From Marinilabilia rubra (lineage in GTDB: Bacteria; Bacteroidota; Bacteroidia; Bacteroidales; Marinilabiliaceae): a stretch of DNA of 64,000 nt. Shown here one piece after another: positions 53,674-62,514 of the stretch. The stretch is taken from contig NZ_QEWP01000020.1 of NCBI RefSeq assembly GCF_003121985.1, positions 1 through 64,000 on the forward strand, read 5' to 3'. Made by a program: the position numbers and the translations under genes. Each line of letters starts with the position of its first letter. Positions within the stretch are counted from its first letter, which is position 1. The notes under the pieces were generated by a model, which worked only from the letters and a program-made list of their open reading frames with translations, ran no database searches and had not been told where the DNA came from.

Positions 53674-56600
53674 TTATTGTTTAATGATCTTTTTGGTTGT
53701 TTCTCTGTTCTCATTGCTCATTCTTAAGAGGTAAAGACCTTTGGGTAAGTGTGACAGGTCAATGTTGCAGGTTCCTGTCTTTATTTGTTTCTTGAACACT
53801 GAATTGCCTGAAAGGTCAAGAATCTCAATATGTAAAGGAATGCTTTCTGTTTGGTTTATTTCTAAAAATCTCTGAGTCGGGTTGGGGCTTACAGAAAACA
53901 GATCATCTTTGGGGGCATTTATTTGAGTGTATTGCGCTACATTTACTTCAAACGAACTTGAACTCTCGTTGCCGTTGCTATCTGTAATGGTCCATTGAAT
54001 ATGGTAGGTTCCATAAGGGAAGCTGGCCCCATCCAGCGTTGAAGCATTGTTGTAATCATTGGTGATTGAATATTGGCAGTCATCATAAATATAAACAGGA
54101 TCAAACTCATTCCCCGAAACGGTGTAAGAATTGGATGCATCAGCCTCCACGTTTTGAGTTTCCGGAACGGTGATTTCCGGTATGATATCGTCTGCTTTTA
54201 TCAAGTGGTAATTTCCAATGTCAGCATTCGACCCATCTGGTTCCAAAGGTGAGGTAGGATCGCCGGCATCAATACATGGACTGCATTCAATTAAAGCAAT
54301 GTTCCCGAATGTTTCATTGTAAAACAGTGGATCTTCATCCATGTTGTTATTGGTTCCTGAATATTCAGCTTGTGTGATTCTGGAGTATGAAACGGTTGCC
54401 TGTGCTGAGTTGGTAAGACTTATATCTTTAGGTGTATTACCCAGAAATAAACAGTTTTTTATTTGGGCATTTATTCCCGATGCCCTGCATTGAATGGCTC
54501 CTCCGCTGCTTTCCCCGGAGGTGTTTCGCAGGAAGGTACAATTGCGTATAGCGGGAGTTCCTGAATTGCTGCCCCAATACATGACAGCTCCACCCAGGGA
54601 TTCATCGCTGTTTTCAACAAATGAACAGTAGAAGAGGTCCATTGGGGTATTTTGGCTTTTTATGGCTCCACTTTCATTAGCACTGTTGTTAAAGAAATCG
54701 CAACCCTCGGCCTTGATGTTACTGATGTATTGATCATTAAAAATAGCTCCTCCCTGTGATATTGCTGTATTGTTTCGGAAAATACAGTTTTTTATGGATA
54801 TATCGGTAAGGCCGGTCGGGTTATACATGCCTGCACCTAAGTCGTTTGGGCTGGTGCCGTTGGCGTAACCTTCTTCAATTATAAATCCATCCAGCACCAG
54901 GAAGTTTGCTCCGTTAACAATCTGGTACGAGTTGTCGGTTTGTTCATCTTGCGTTCCGATGTCTCCTGATAATATGGTTTGATGAGCCTCTGCATCCTTT
55001 TCAACTGATGCTGTTTCTATTCCTGAAAATCCACCAAGAACCGTTGAGTTGTCCGGAAAAGAAAAACTGAGGGTTCGATCGCTTCCTGTGGTTGTATGAT
55101 ATGTTCCCTCTGCTACCCAGAATGTATCTTCGCCGTCAGAAAAGTCTATGGCATTGGCAAGGTCATTGAATGCATTTTCCCATGAATTGCCGTTGTTGTT
55201 CCCTTGGGCATCAGCATCTACAAATATTATTGTTTGACCAGTGGAAGTAAATTTTTCATGAGCCCCAATTTCAATATTCTCGTTTAGAATTCTTGGGTTG
55301 TTGAAAATTTCTTTCTCTGGCAGGCCTAGCTCTGAAATATCTGGTGTCCCTGCGTTGATGCATGGAGATGTGGGGGTTAATCTGAAATCTCCATTAGATG
55401 GGTCTGTCATTAATGGATCCCCATCCAGGTTGTTTCCGTTGTCCTGTCCAAGGGCTGTATCCCAACTATCGCTACCGCCACTATTCATGATGTTAGAAAA
55501 GGCGATGGAAGGCGTAGCAGAATAGTTATATAGTTGGTCACCCAAATTGGTTGCACTATTGTGCCAAAAGATTGTATTGGTTATAGTTGGGCTGCTAAAA
55601 GAATTCGTGATACCTCCTCCCCATTTCGCATTATTGTCGATGATGTTACAATTGGTAATAACTGCATTTGCTTCGTAATTAACCATCGCTCCTCCTGAAC
55701 CCGGCGTGGTATTATCATAAAAAACACATCCTATGAGTCTGGGGGTACAGGGACCTGCTGATTGTGATATGTTATACATTGCCCCTCCATGGCCGTCGGA
55801 ACTGTTGCTTATGAATTTTGAATTAATGAAAGTGGGGTGGCATTCTCCTCCAGTCCCAAAAGCTCCATTGTGAATCGCTCCTCCTGTAGATGTGCTGTTG
55901 TTATTTAAAAAAATGCAGTTTTGAATGGTAGGATATATCTCGTTTCCAGAACCATAATTATACATACCTCCTCCCTGTCCGGCTGAATTATTTTCTATAA
56001 TGCAATTATCGAGTAAAATATTGGCATCCCGGCCTCCACCTGCATTGCAGATTCCTCCACCGTAATTGGCAGCATGATTATCTTCAATTATACAGTTTCT
56101 TAAAGTAAGCTCACTGCTTCCGTAAAACTCATTTGACTCGTGAAAAATACCTGCACCACGGTCATTGGGGGATCCACTTTGGTCTGCATATCCTTTTGTA
56201 ATGGTGAATCCATCCAGGATAGTTGCACTCGTTACATTGATTGCTGTTACAACATGGTAAGAATTGTCAGAGTTATCCCCCTTAATGCCTATATCCCCAC
56301 TCAATGTGATTGTATTGATATCAGGGTTTCTTTCTTCCAAATTTGTTTCGATTCCGCTAAAACCGCCATAAATTTTTACAGCATCAGGAATGGTGAAAGT
56401 TGCATCTCTTTGATCTTCAGAAGTAGGGTAATAGGTTCCTGAGGCAACCCAAATTTCGTCTCCGCTGATGGCATAATTAAGCGCATCCTGAAGATCATTA
56501 AATGCATCCTGCCATGACATGCCAGTATCTTCTCCCGAAGCATTTAAATTCACAAAAAGTGTCATGGGAGAAGTCCTGCTTGAGGTCAGAAGTTCAAATC

Positions 56601-57726
56601 CGCCATCACTGATGGTTGTGATGATGTCTGTTTGTCCGTCCTGATTGAAATCAGCAGTTTTTATATCGTGCCAGATGACAGCAGCCCCGTGCCCCAGATC
56701 AATGGTTGAGGGGGTAAGCGTTTGTGACCCATTGCCGTAATAAACAAGGAGATTGTTGAAAGCGGTATTGCCACCTGCTATAATGTCTAAATTTCCATCA
56801 TCGTTGATGTCATAAATTGAAGTTGCGTTGGGTGCTCCTGTAGCTGTATCCAATACCTGGGGCGTCCAGCTCATGTTCCCCGCATCGGAAGAGCCCCAGA
56901 AAATGACAATTTCATTATCGGAATTGAATGCAACAACATCAATGACACCGTTTTTGTCGATGTCCCCTGCAGAATTGGATGAACTGTACACAAATTCAGG
57001 ATTGAATGCGTAAGAAACATCGGGTCCAATAGAAGTGTTCCATTCTGTATTTCCAGTTGTAGAATTTTCGTTATTTAGAAAGGCTCTAAGGAAAGAATCG
57101 TTGTCTCCGCCCGAATTCCACTCGGAAGTGATGCCTATCAGGTCAATTCTGTCATCATTATTTAGTTCAATAGCATTTAAACTTCTGATATGTCCGTTTG
57201 AATATCCGTTTAATTGAGGCGTCGGGCCGGAAGAAAAATTACCGCTTCCATCCCCATAATAGAGAAGTGCATAATCCCAGTCAACCCCGTCGAAAATATC
57301 GAGATGACCATCATTATTGAAATCTTTAACAATGACTTGCCAGCCATAGGTGTTGTCAATTTGTTGGGTATTCCAGCTATTGCCTTCGTTAAAAGATACA
57401 TGGAGTCCATTGTTTCGATGGGTAGATGCAATATCAATGTCGCCGTCTTCATCAAAATCGCCGGTAGCAATATTCCATGCCATATACGAGAAGCCTGTTA
57501 TGGCGTCCGTTTGGGTAAAGGTTCCACCACTATATTCCCATATCTCTATTTCTTTGGTTGTCGAATTACAGATAATCAGATCCGGAGACTGATCATTGTT
57601 GATGTCTGCCACGACCGGTGTTTGGTAGTTCTCATCCGTTGCAAACGATTGAATGTTGTAATCATAAGCATGCGCAGGGAAGGACAGGATTAGAATCGAT
57701 ACAATCAGGAAGTAAAGTTTTTTCAT
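53674..57726 (-). CDS. Large secreted FG-GAP/beta-helix protein with T9SS sorting domain
   Basis: The 1350-residue protein has a signal peptide (about 1-20) and FG-GAP/VCBS-type repeats from about 25 to 385, with calcium-binding motifs such as DFDEDGDIDIAS and DINDDGNLDIIA. Two related beta-helix modules follow (about 390-820 and 835-1175), each opening with a VNLNASG- or VDADAQG-like start and repeating YGGFSGIET or LGGFSGIET. A HYR-like beta domain comes next (about 1190-1270), then a type A T9SS C-terminal domain (VSPNPTQRFLEI, then GLYLLRMSNENRETT). It is likely a large surface or released adhesin or glycan-binding protein. Confidence 0.88.
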   Translation of the reverse strand: MKKLYFLIVSILILSFPAHAYDYNIQSFATDENYQTPVVADINNDQSPDLIICNSTTKEIEIWEYSGGTFTQTDAITGFSYMAWNIATGDFDEDGDIDIASTHRNNGLHVSFNEGNSWNTQQIDNTYGWQVIVKDFNNDGHLDIFDGVDWDYALLYYGDGSGNFSSGPTPQLNGYSNGHIRSLNAIELNNDDRIDLIGITSEWNSGGDNDSFLRAFLNNENSTTGNTEWNTSIGPDVSYAFNPEFVYSSSNSAGDIDKNGVIDVVAFNSDNEIVIFWGSSDAGNMSWTPQVLDTATGAPNATSIYDINDDGNLDIIAGGNTAFNNLLVYYGNGSQTLTPSTIDLGHGAAVIWHDIKTADFNQDGQTDIITTISDGGFELLTSSRTSPMTLFVNLNASGEDTGMSWQDAFNDLQDALNYAISGDEIWVASGTYYPTSEDQRDATFTIPDAVKIYGGFSGIETNLEERNPDINTITLSGDIGIKGDNSDNSYHVVTAINVTSATILDGFTITKGYADQSGSPNDRGAGIFHESNEFYGSSELTLRNCIIEDNHAANYGGGICNAGGGRDANILLDNCIIENNSAGQGGGMYNYGSGNEIYPTIQNCIFLNNNSTSTGGAIHNGAFGTGGECHPTFINSKFISNSSDGHGGAMYNISQSAGPCTPRLIGCVFYDNTTPGSGGAMVNYEANAVITNCNIIDNNAKWGGGITNSFSSPTITNTIFWHNSATNLGDQLYNYSATPSIAFSNIMNSGGSDSWDTALGQDNGNNLDGDPLMTDPSNGDFRLTPTSPCINAGTPDISELGLPEKEIFNNPRILNENIEIGAHEKFTSTGQTIIFVDADAQGNNNGNSWENAFNDLANAIDFSDGEDTFWVAEGTYHTTTGSDRTLSFSFPDNSTVLGGFSGIETASVEKDAEAHQTILSGDIGTQDEQTDNSYQIVNGANFLVLDGFIIEEGYANGTSPNDLGAGMYNPTGLTDISIKNCIFRNNTAISQGGAIFNDQYISNIKAEGCDFFNNSANESGAIKSQNTPMDLFYCSFVENSDESLGGAVMYWGSNSGTPAIRNCTFLRNTSGESSGGAIQCRASGINAQIKNCLFLGNTPKDISLTNSAQATVSYSRITQAEYSGTNNNMDEDPLFYNETFGNIALIECSPCIDAGDPTSPLEPDGSNADIGNYHLIKADDIIPEITVPETQNVEADASNSYTVSGNEFDPVYIYDDCQYSITNDYNNASTLDGASFPYGTYHIQWTITDSNGNESSSSFEVNVAQYTQINAPKDDLFSVSPNPTQRFLEINQTESIPLHIEILDLSGNSVFKKQIKTGTCNIDLSHLPKGLYLLRMSNENRETTKKIIKQ

Positions 57727-57972
57727 AATGAAAAATTTAGGTTTAATGAAAAAGTGTTTTATAAGGATGTGTTTAAGTGAGCATATGTTTATTTTAATTG
57801 CATTTGTTAATCATAAATAACATAATGTTTTAATAATTGCACTGATGGTTAATGCTTTGGTGTTGAATGTATTGATTTTAATTTTTATTAACAAATATTC
57901 CATCAAAAGACATTATTGTAAAAAACTCTTAAGCCAGTCAATTTTTTTGCTGTTATAGACCTTTCCTTCTCA

Positions 57973-58036
57973 TGACAACTTATGACATTGCATGAAACAG
58001 GCATGACACGCCTGACTTTTTCTGCCTATAATTTTG
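57973..58036 (+). promoter_or_regulatory. Four-repeat operator and promoter, copy 1
   Basis: TGACA-like repeats start at 57973 (TGACA), 57983 (TGACA), 57993 (TGAAA) and 58004 (TGACA), with spacings of 10, 10 and 11 bp. A perfect -7 element TAATTTTG lies at 58029-58036, 25 bp after the last repeat start, and no TTTG -33 box is present where the last repeat sits. Direct repeats of about one helical turn are what OmpR-type regulators bind. The same layout occurs at 61036. Confidence 0.65.
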
Positions 58037-58080
58037 TGACATAGATTTTTTTCTGATTGTATCACTTAAATTATTTCGTC

Positions 58081-58569
58081 ATGAAAACTTTAGTAATTAC
58101 TTTGATTGCAGCAATTATTGGCACATGGGCAGCCAACGCACAAAACGACACTGTAAATTATGTGGTAACATCGAGCGACACCATCTTTTGCGGAAAAATG
58201 AATGTTAGTTCCACCAAAACAAAAATTGAACTTGAGGATGGTACTACGTTGAAATTCAAAAACAAAGATCTGGTAAGGTATTCAAAAGACGGTCGTTTTT
58301 TTCAAAAACTTCCGGTGTATGTGAGAAATCAAAAAACCGATCGTAGGGCGATGATGGAACTGATTCATTTCAAAAGCATGGTGAAAGTTTTTAAAGAAGA
58401 GCGTTATGATATCACCCGGGATGCTGTAGATGCTTACTTTTATTTTTATTATAACGGACAGTGTATTCAGGTCGACAGGAATCCCTCATTGGCCAATATT
58501 GTTGATTTTGTGGATGAATTTGAATACACAGACTACATCCCGGAAGAACGGAACCTGGCTAAGCAATAA
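58081..58569 (+). CDS. Small secreted protein of unknown function
   Basis: I chose the ATG at 58081, giving 162 residues; the frame is open from 58057, but the signal peptide (MKTLVITLIAAIIGTWAANA) begins at this ATG. The mature protein is a basic, beta-rich domain I do not recognise, with a repeated short pattern TIFCGKMNVS and LKFKNKDLVRYS. It stands under the first copy of the TGACA operator and directly precedes the histidine kinase gene, so it may be an output or an accessory sensor of the system. Confidence 0.7.
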   Translation: MKTLVITLIAAIIGTWAANAQNDTVNYVVTSSDTIFCGKMNVSSTKTKIELEDGTTLKFKNKDLVRYSKDGRFFQKLPVYVRNQKTDRRAMMELIHFKSMVKVFKEERYDITRDAVDAYFYFYYNGQCIQVDRNPSLANIVDFVDEFEYTDYIPEERNLAKQ

Positions 58570-58751
58570 ACATCCTCAGAGGATATGCCATTAAAAGTAT
58601 TCGGATGTCAAATTGTTTTCTTAGTTTTAAATTACTGTTTAAATTTAATGTTGGAAAAAGTAATGTGGTGGATTTGTAATACTATTTTTTCATGTCCTGT
58701 TTTTTATTTTAAACCATTTTTCCGCCACATATTAGATTTTGTTAAAACTTA

Positions 58752-60314
58752 ATGAAGAATTCTTTGCATAAATTGCTGGCCGGTCTTACTGTCCTGCTCC
58801 TGTTTCCTGTTGTTATTGCTGTTTTTTATGAATATTCCCGCATTAATGACAGTGAAAAACTAATCAGTACTGTCTATAAAAATCAGCTTGAAACAATAGT
58901 GTCTTCCATTAATTCTTATGTTCAGGATGTAGCGGATAATTGGGGCTCAAGATTGGAGATGGGGCTGAAATTTACTGAGGATACTTCCGGAATTGCGCGT
59001 CTTGTCTCTGAAAACAAATCCATAAACGGGATTTATCTCAGTTCAACCGATCAGCAGCAGGAAACAATTTATCAGAAAAACACTGATGGATTCTCTCGGG
59101 ATTCGTTAAATCTTTTTTTGCTGAGTAATCAAGACGAGGTGGTCCGTTTAAAAAATTACTATAAAAATGGTTATCAAAAGTTTGTGAGCCATTTTTTGAG
59201 TAAAGAACATGTTGTGTTATTTTTTGTGGGAGAAGGGAGAAACAATCAATTGCAGGTATTCCTGGTTGATGTTAATCTCCCCTTGTTTTTGCAAAACCAC
59301 ATCAGACCACGCATTCAGTCTATTGCCAGGGATAATTTTTTGATTGCGTTGTATTTAAAAAATAATGAAGAAGTGCTTGTCTCAACAGAGAAGTCAATTT
59401 CCCAAAATCAGGAATACGATCAGAAAGGTGAAATGTGGCTGTTTCCCTTTTTGGAGATAGGCATTACTCTCAAAGAACAAACCATTGCAGACCTCGCCAG
59501 AAGTCGAATAAAGGAGGGGCTCATTCTCATGGCAATTGTTCTTATTGTCCTTGTGGGGGGAGTCTGGTTTCTGTTTTCAAGTGTAAAGCGGGAAATTCAG
59601 CTGACTCAGATAAAATCAGAATTTATAGCCAATGTTTCTCACGAAATCCGTACACCTCTGGCGCTTATCAGTATGTATATCGAAACATTGGAGATGGGGC
59701 GGGTGAAATCAATGGAAAAGGTTAAGGAATACTATGGTATTATTGGTAAGGAAACGCAACGTCTGACAGGTATTGTCAATAAAATTCTGGATTTTTCGAA
59801 ATTGGAGAAGGGGAAGCGCCACTTCAAGTTTGGAACCTGTGACCTGAATACTGTAGCAGAGGAAGTATTGGAGACCTATCAATTTCATCTTGAGAAAAAA
59901 GGATTCGAAGTTATCTTTTTACCCGAAGAGAATTTGCCCTGCAATTGGTGCGACAAAGAATCCATTGCCGATGCTATCGTAAATCTCATTGATAATGCCC
60001 GGAAATACAGTAATGGGATTAAGCGCATTGAAATAAAAACCGGGGTTAGAAAGAAATTCACTTTCATTGAAGTTAAAGACTTTGGGACGGGAATTTCCAA
60101 AAAGCATCAGAAACTAATATTTGATAAATTTTACCGCATTACTTCGGGAGACCTGGCCAATCAGGTGAAAGGTTCGGGACTGGGCCTGGCCATTGTCAGT
60201 GAGATAATCAAGGCCCATCATGGAAAAATTTCTCTGAGCAGTAAACCCGGTGAAGGTGCAGCGTTTCGATTGTATCTTCCCAAATTGCATCCTCCAAAGG
60301 GAAGCAAACAATAG
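58752..60314 (+). CDS. Membrane sensor histidine kinase
   Basis: The 520-residue protein has a first membrane helix near 10-28, an extracytoplasmic sensor region of about 225 residues and a second helix near 256-276. The HisKA domain has its phosphoacceptor His297 in FIANVSHEIRTPL. The catalytic domain shows the N box DAIVNLIDNARKYS, G1 DFGTGISKKHQ and G2 GSGLGLAIV. No HAMP domain is clear. It is encoded 30 bp before the response regulator and is its expected partner. The sensor region gives no hint of the ligand. Confidence 0.92.
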   Translation: MKNSLHKLLAGLTVLLLFPVVIAVFYEYSRINDSEKLISTVYKNQLETIVSSINSYVQDVADNWGSRLEMGLKFTEDTSGIARLVSENKSINGIYLSSTDQQQETIYQKNTDGFSRDSLNLFLLSNQDEVVRLKNYYKNGYQKFVSHFLSKEHVVLFFVGEGRNNQLQVFLVDVNLPLFLQNHIRPRIQSIARDNFLIALYLKNNEEVLVSTEKSISQNQEYDQKGEMWLFPFLEIGITLKEQTIADLARSRIKEGLILMAIVLIVLVGGVWFLFSSVKREIQLTQIKSEFIANVSHEIRTPLALISMYIETLEMGRVKSMEKVKEYYGIIGKETQRLTGIVNKILDFSKLEKGKRHFKFGTCDLNTVAEEVLETYQFHLEKKGFEVIFLPEENLPCNWCDKESIADAIVNLIDNARKYSNGIKRIEIKTGVRKKFTFIEVKDFGTGISKKHQKLIFDKFYRITSGDLANQVKGSGLGLAIVSEIIKAHHGKISLSSKPGEGAAFRLYLPKLHPPKGSKQ

Positions 60315-60344
60315 AAGAATAAACTTTGCCAAAATATTCGAGTC

Positions 60345-61031
60345 ATGATAAAAATATTGATTGTTGAAGATGAACTTCCCATGCTTCAGGGATTGAAAGA
60401 CAATCTGGAATTTGAAGGTTATGAGGTGGATACTGCCACAAATGGGGCTGATGGATTGGACAAGTTATTGACAAACCAGTTTAACCTGGTGCTTCTGGAT
60501 GTAATGATGCCTGAGCTATCCGGCTTTGATGTTTGCAAAGCCGCACGGGCCAAAGGTAATAAGACTCCGGTTATCATGCTTACTGCCAAAGGTGAGGAAA
60601 TTGACAAAGTCCTCGGGTTGGAGTTTGGTGCCGACGATTATATTACCAAACCTTTTAGTCTTCGCGAATTACTGGCAAGGGTTCGTGCCATACTGCGGCG
60701 GTCAAACATTGAAGGGAACAACCCGGACAATCAGGTTTATCAGATTGGCAATATGCTGGTTAATTTTTCTGGTTATACTGCTACCATCGAAGGCCGGGAA
60801 GTAAAACTATCATATAAGGAGTTTGAGATACTTCATTATCTCCACAATCATAAAAATGAGACGGTTGACCGTGATGATCTTTTGGATGCCATCTGGGGGA
60901 CCGATTATCAGCCTACTTCCCGTACCATCGATAATTTTATTCTAAAACTCAGACAAAAAATTGAGGTTGATTCAAACGATCCCCGCATTATAATGACGGT
61001 TCATGGCGTTGGATATAAGCTGGTTGTCTGA
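60345..61031 (+). CDS. OmpR-family response regulator
   Basis: The 228-residue protein has a receiver domain with the acidic pair EDE at 8-10, phosphoacceptor Asp52 in LLDVMMPELSG, and the conserved Thr and Lys (LTAKGEE, YITKPFS). The C-terminal OmpR/PhoB winged helix contains VKLSYKEFEILHYL and GVGYKL. It is the natural candidate to bind the TGACA arrays at 57973 and at 61036, the second of which starts 5 bp after this gene. Confidence 0.94.
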   Translation: MIKILIVEDELPMLQGLKDNLEFEGYEVDTATNGADGLDKLLTNQFNLVLLDVMMPELSGFDVCKAARAKGNKTPVIMLTAKGEEIDKVLGLEFGADDYITKPFSLRELLARVRAILRRSNIEGNNPDNQVYQIGNMLVNFSGYTATIEGREVKLSYKEFEILHYLHNHKNETVDRDDLLDAIWGTDYQPTSRTIDNFILKLRQKIEVDSNDPRIIMTVHGVGYKLVV

Positions 61032-61035
61032 TTTG

Positions 61036-61099
61036 TGACAATTTATGACAATTGGTTACATGGTGGCGACACTCTTTGTTTTTTTTACCCCCACCTTTG
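61036..61099 (+). promoter_or_regulatory. Four-repeat operator and promoter, copy 2
   Basis: Repeats start at 61036 (TGACA), 61046 (TGACA), 61056 (TTACA) and 61067 (CGACA), again spaced 10, 10 and 11 bp. CACCTTTG at 61092-61099 stands 25 bp after the last repeat start, exactly where the copy at 57973 has TAATTTTG. It lies upstream of the first jelly-roll gene. Confidence 0.62.
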
Positions 61100-61181
61100 T
61101 ATTGAAGGCTTCCGGGAAGAATGTTGAAGCAGATTTTTGTTCCGGATAAGCTTCAAACTGTTTTCATTAAATTCATTTACT

Positions 61182-62246
61182 ATGAGAAGTATTCTAATCA
61201 TATTAACTGCGTTATTTTTCCTTCAGGTTACAAATGTCGCAGCCTCTGATATCGAATCGATTGTCAGACTTACAGGTTATTGGAAGTTTAACATAGGTGA
61301 TGACATGGCATGGGCTGAAAAGGATTTTGACGATAGCCAATGGGATCGTCTCTATGCCCCCGGTTCATGGGAAGATCAGGGCTATGTGGGGTACAACGGA
61401 TATGCATGGTACCGTAACCGGGTCGAAATACCCGCTGGTAGATATACTGATCAATTGACTCTCAACCTGGGACGAATTGATGATGTGAATGAAGTCTATT
61501 TTAATGGAACTCTGGTTGGTCAAACCGGAATGTTTCCCCCCAACTTTCAAACTGCTTACAATGTTCCGGTAACCTATTCAATTCCCAAATATCTGATTAA
61601 TGAAAATGGGGAGAACACCATTGCTGTCAGAGTTTATGATGAAGGCCGTGAAGGCGGGTTATTAGGCGATGATATGGCTTTAGGGTATGATCGTGATATC
61701 AGGATGCTAAGCCAGAATCTGGCAGGTAATTGGAAGATTGAGTTTAGTAATTTTGATAGTAAATGCCGGATGCCGGGGTTTGATGATTCGGAGTGGAAAG
61801 AGGTGTATGTTCCGGCCACTTGGGAAAGTCAGGGATACAATCATTATGACGGGCAAGCTGTTTATCGCAAAGAGTTTCGCCTTAAACGCGATCTAATAAC
61901 GAAACGTCTTTATTTGGTTCTGGGGAAAATTGATGATGAAGACAGTGTTTATTTGAACGGGAAACTCATCGGAAAAACAAAAGATATGTACAACACCCGT
62001 TTTGCAAATCGCTTTACAGGGGACTGGCAGATACGGCGGGCTTATGAGGTTCCGGAGGGGCTCCTAAATGTCAACGGCACCAATACCCTTGCAGTAGTAG
62101 TTTATGATCACCGGGGAGAAGGCGGAATTTATGAAGGGCCGGTAGGGTTTATGACACAAGATGCGTATGCGTATTACCTGGACAAATATGAAGCGCCGGA
62201 GCTATTCCCCGGATATCATTTTTTGCGTTCGTTGTTTTTTGATTGA
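61182..62246 (+). CDS. Secreted protein of two GH2-like jelly-roll domains, paralogue 1
   Basis: I chose the ATG at 61182, giving 354 residues, where the signal peptide MRSILIILTALFFLQVTNVA begins; the frame is open to 61137. Two tandem domains follow (about 25-180 and 180-335), each with the pattern GYWKFNIGDD, FDDSQWD, WEDQGY or WESQGY, GRIDDVNEVYFNG and NTIAVRVYDEGREGG. These match the sugar-binding jelly-roll domain that opens GH2 and some GH78 enzymes. No catalytic barrel follows, so it is probably a glycan-binding or structural protein. Its gene lies behind the second TGACA operator. Confidence 0.82.
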   Translation: MRSILIILTALFFLQVTNVAASDIESIVRLTGYWKFNIGDDMAWAEKDFDDSQWDRLYAPGSWEDQGYVGYNGYAWYRNRVEIPAGRYTDQLTLNLGRIDDVNEVYFNGTLVGQTGMFPPNFQTAYNVPVTYSIPKYLINENGENTIAVRVYDEGREGGLLGDDMALGYDRDIRMLSQNLAGNWKIEFSNFDSKCRMPGFDDSEWKEVYVPATWESQGYNHYDGQAVYRKEFRLKRDLITKRLYLVLGKIDDEDSVYLNGKLIGKTKDMYNTRFANRFTGDWQIRRAYEVPEGLLNVNGTNTLAVVVYDHRGEGGIYEGPVGFMTQDAYAYYLDKYEAPELFPGYHFLRSLFFD

Positions 62247-62329
62247 TGGCCGGTAAGATGAACTTTAAGGTTGGGGCCTGACCTGCATTTAAAGGTTCTT
62301 TATTAATCAAATCTAACCTATTTATTGCC

Positions 62330-62501
62330 AGCAAGAAAACTCATGCTTTTCATCTGTGTTTGCAAAAAGGCGTCAAGTGCAAGGCTTGCGATGTCTGAAA
62401 AGCAGGAGTCCCGAATGCTTCGGGATGACTGTTTTGAAGACAAGCATTGAGTTTACCCCGACCCTTCGGGGCAGCAATTGTCGTTTTCTTGCAAACACTA
62501 T
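62330..62501. repeat. Intergenic inverted-repeat segment
   Basis: GTGTTTGCAAAAA at about 62356 and its near complement TTCTTGCAAACAC at about 62488 bracket a region that holds the palindromes TCCCGAATGCTTCGGGA (about 62411) and CCCCGACCCTTCGGGG (about 62457). AGCAAGAAAAC at 62330 is also inverted near 62483. It lies between the two jelly-roll genes and could be a MITE-like element or a transcript end. Confidence 0.5.
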
Positions 62502-62514
62502 TAATTAATTAATT

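Noticed and set aside
57973-58008. Reading the TGACA array as a standard Pho box
   Set aside because: The complement resembles TGTCAT repeats, but the first two spacings are 10 bp rather than the 11 bp of PhoB sites, and no phosphate genes are nearby.
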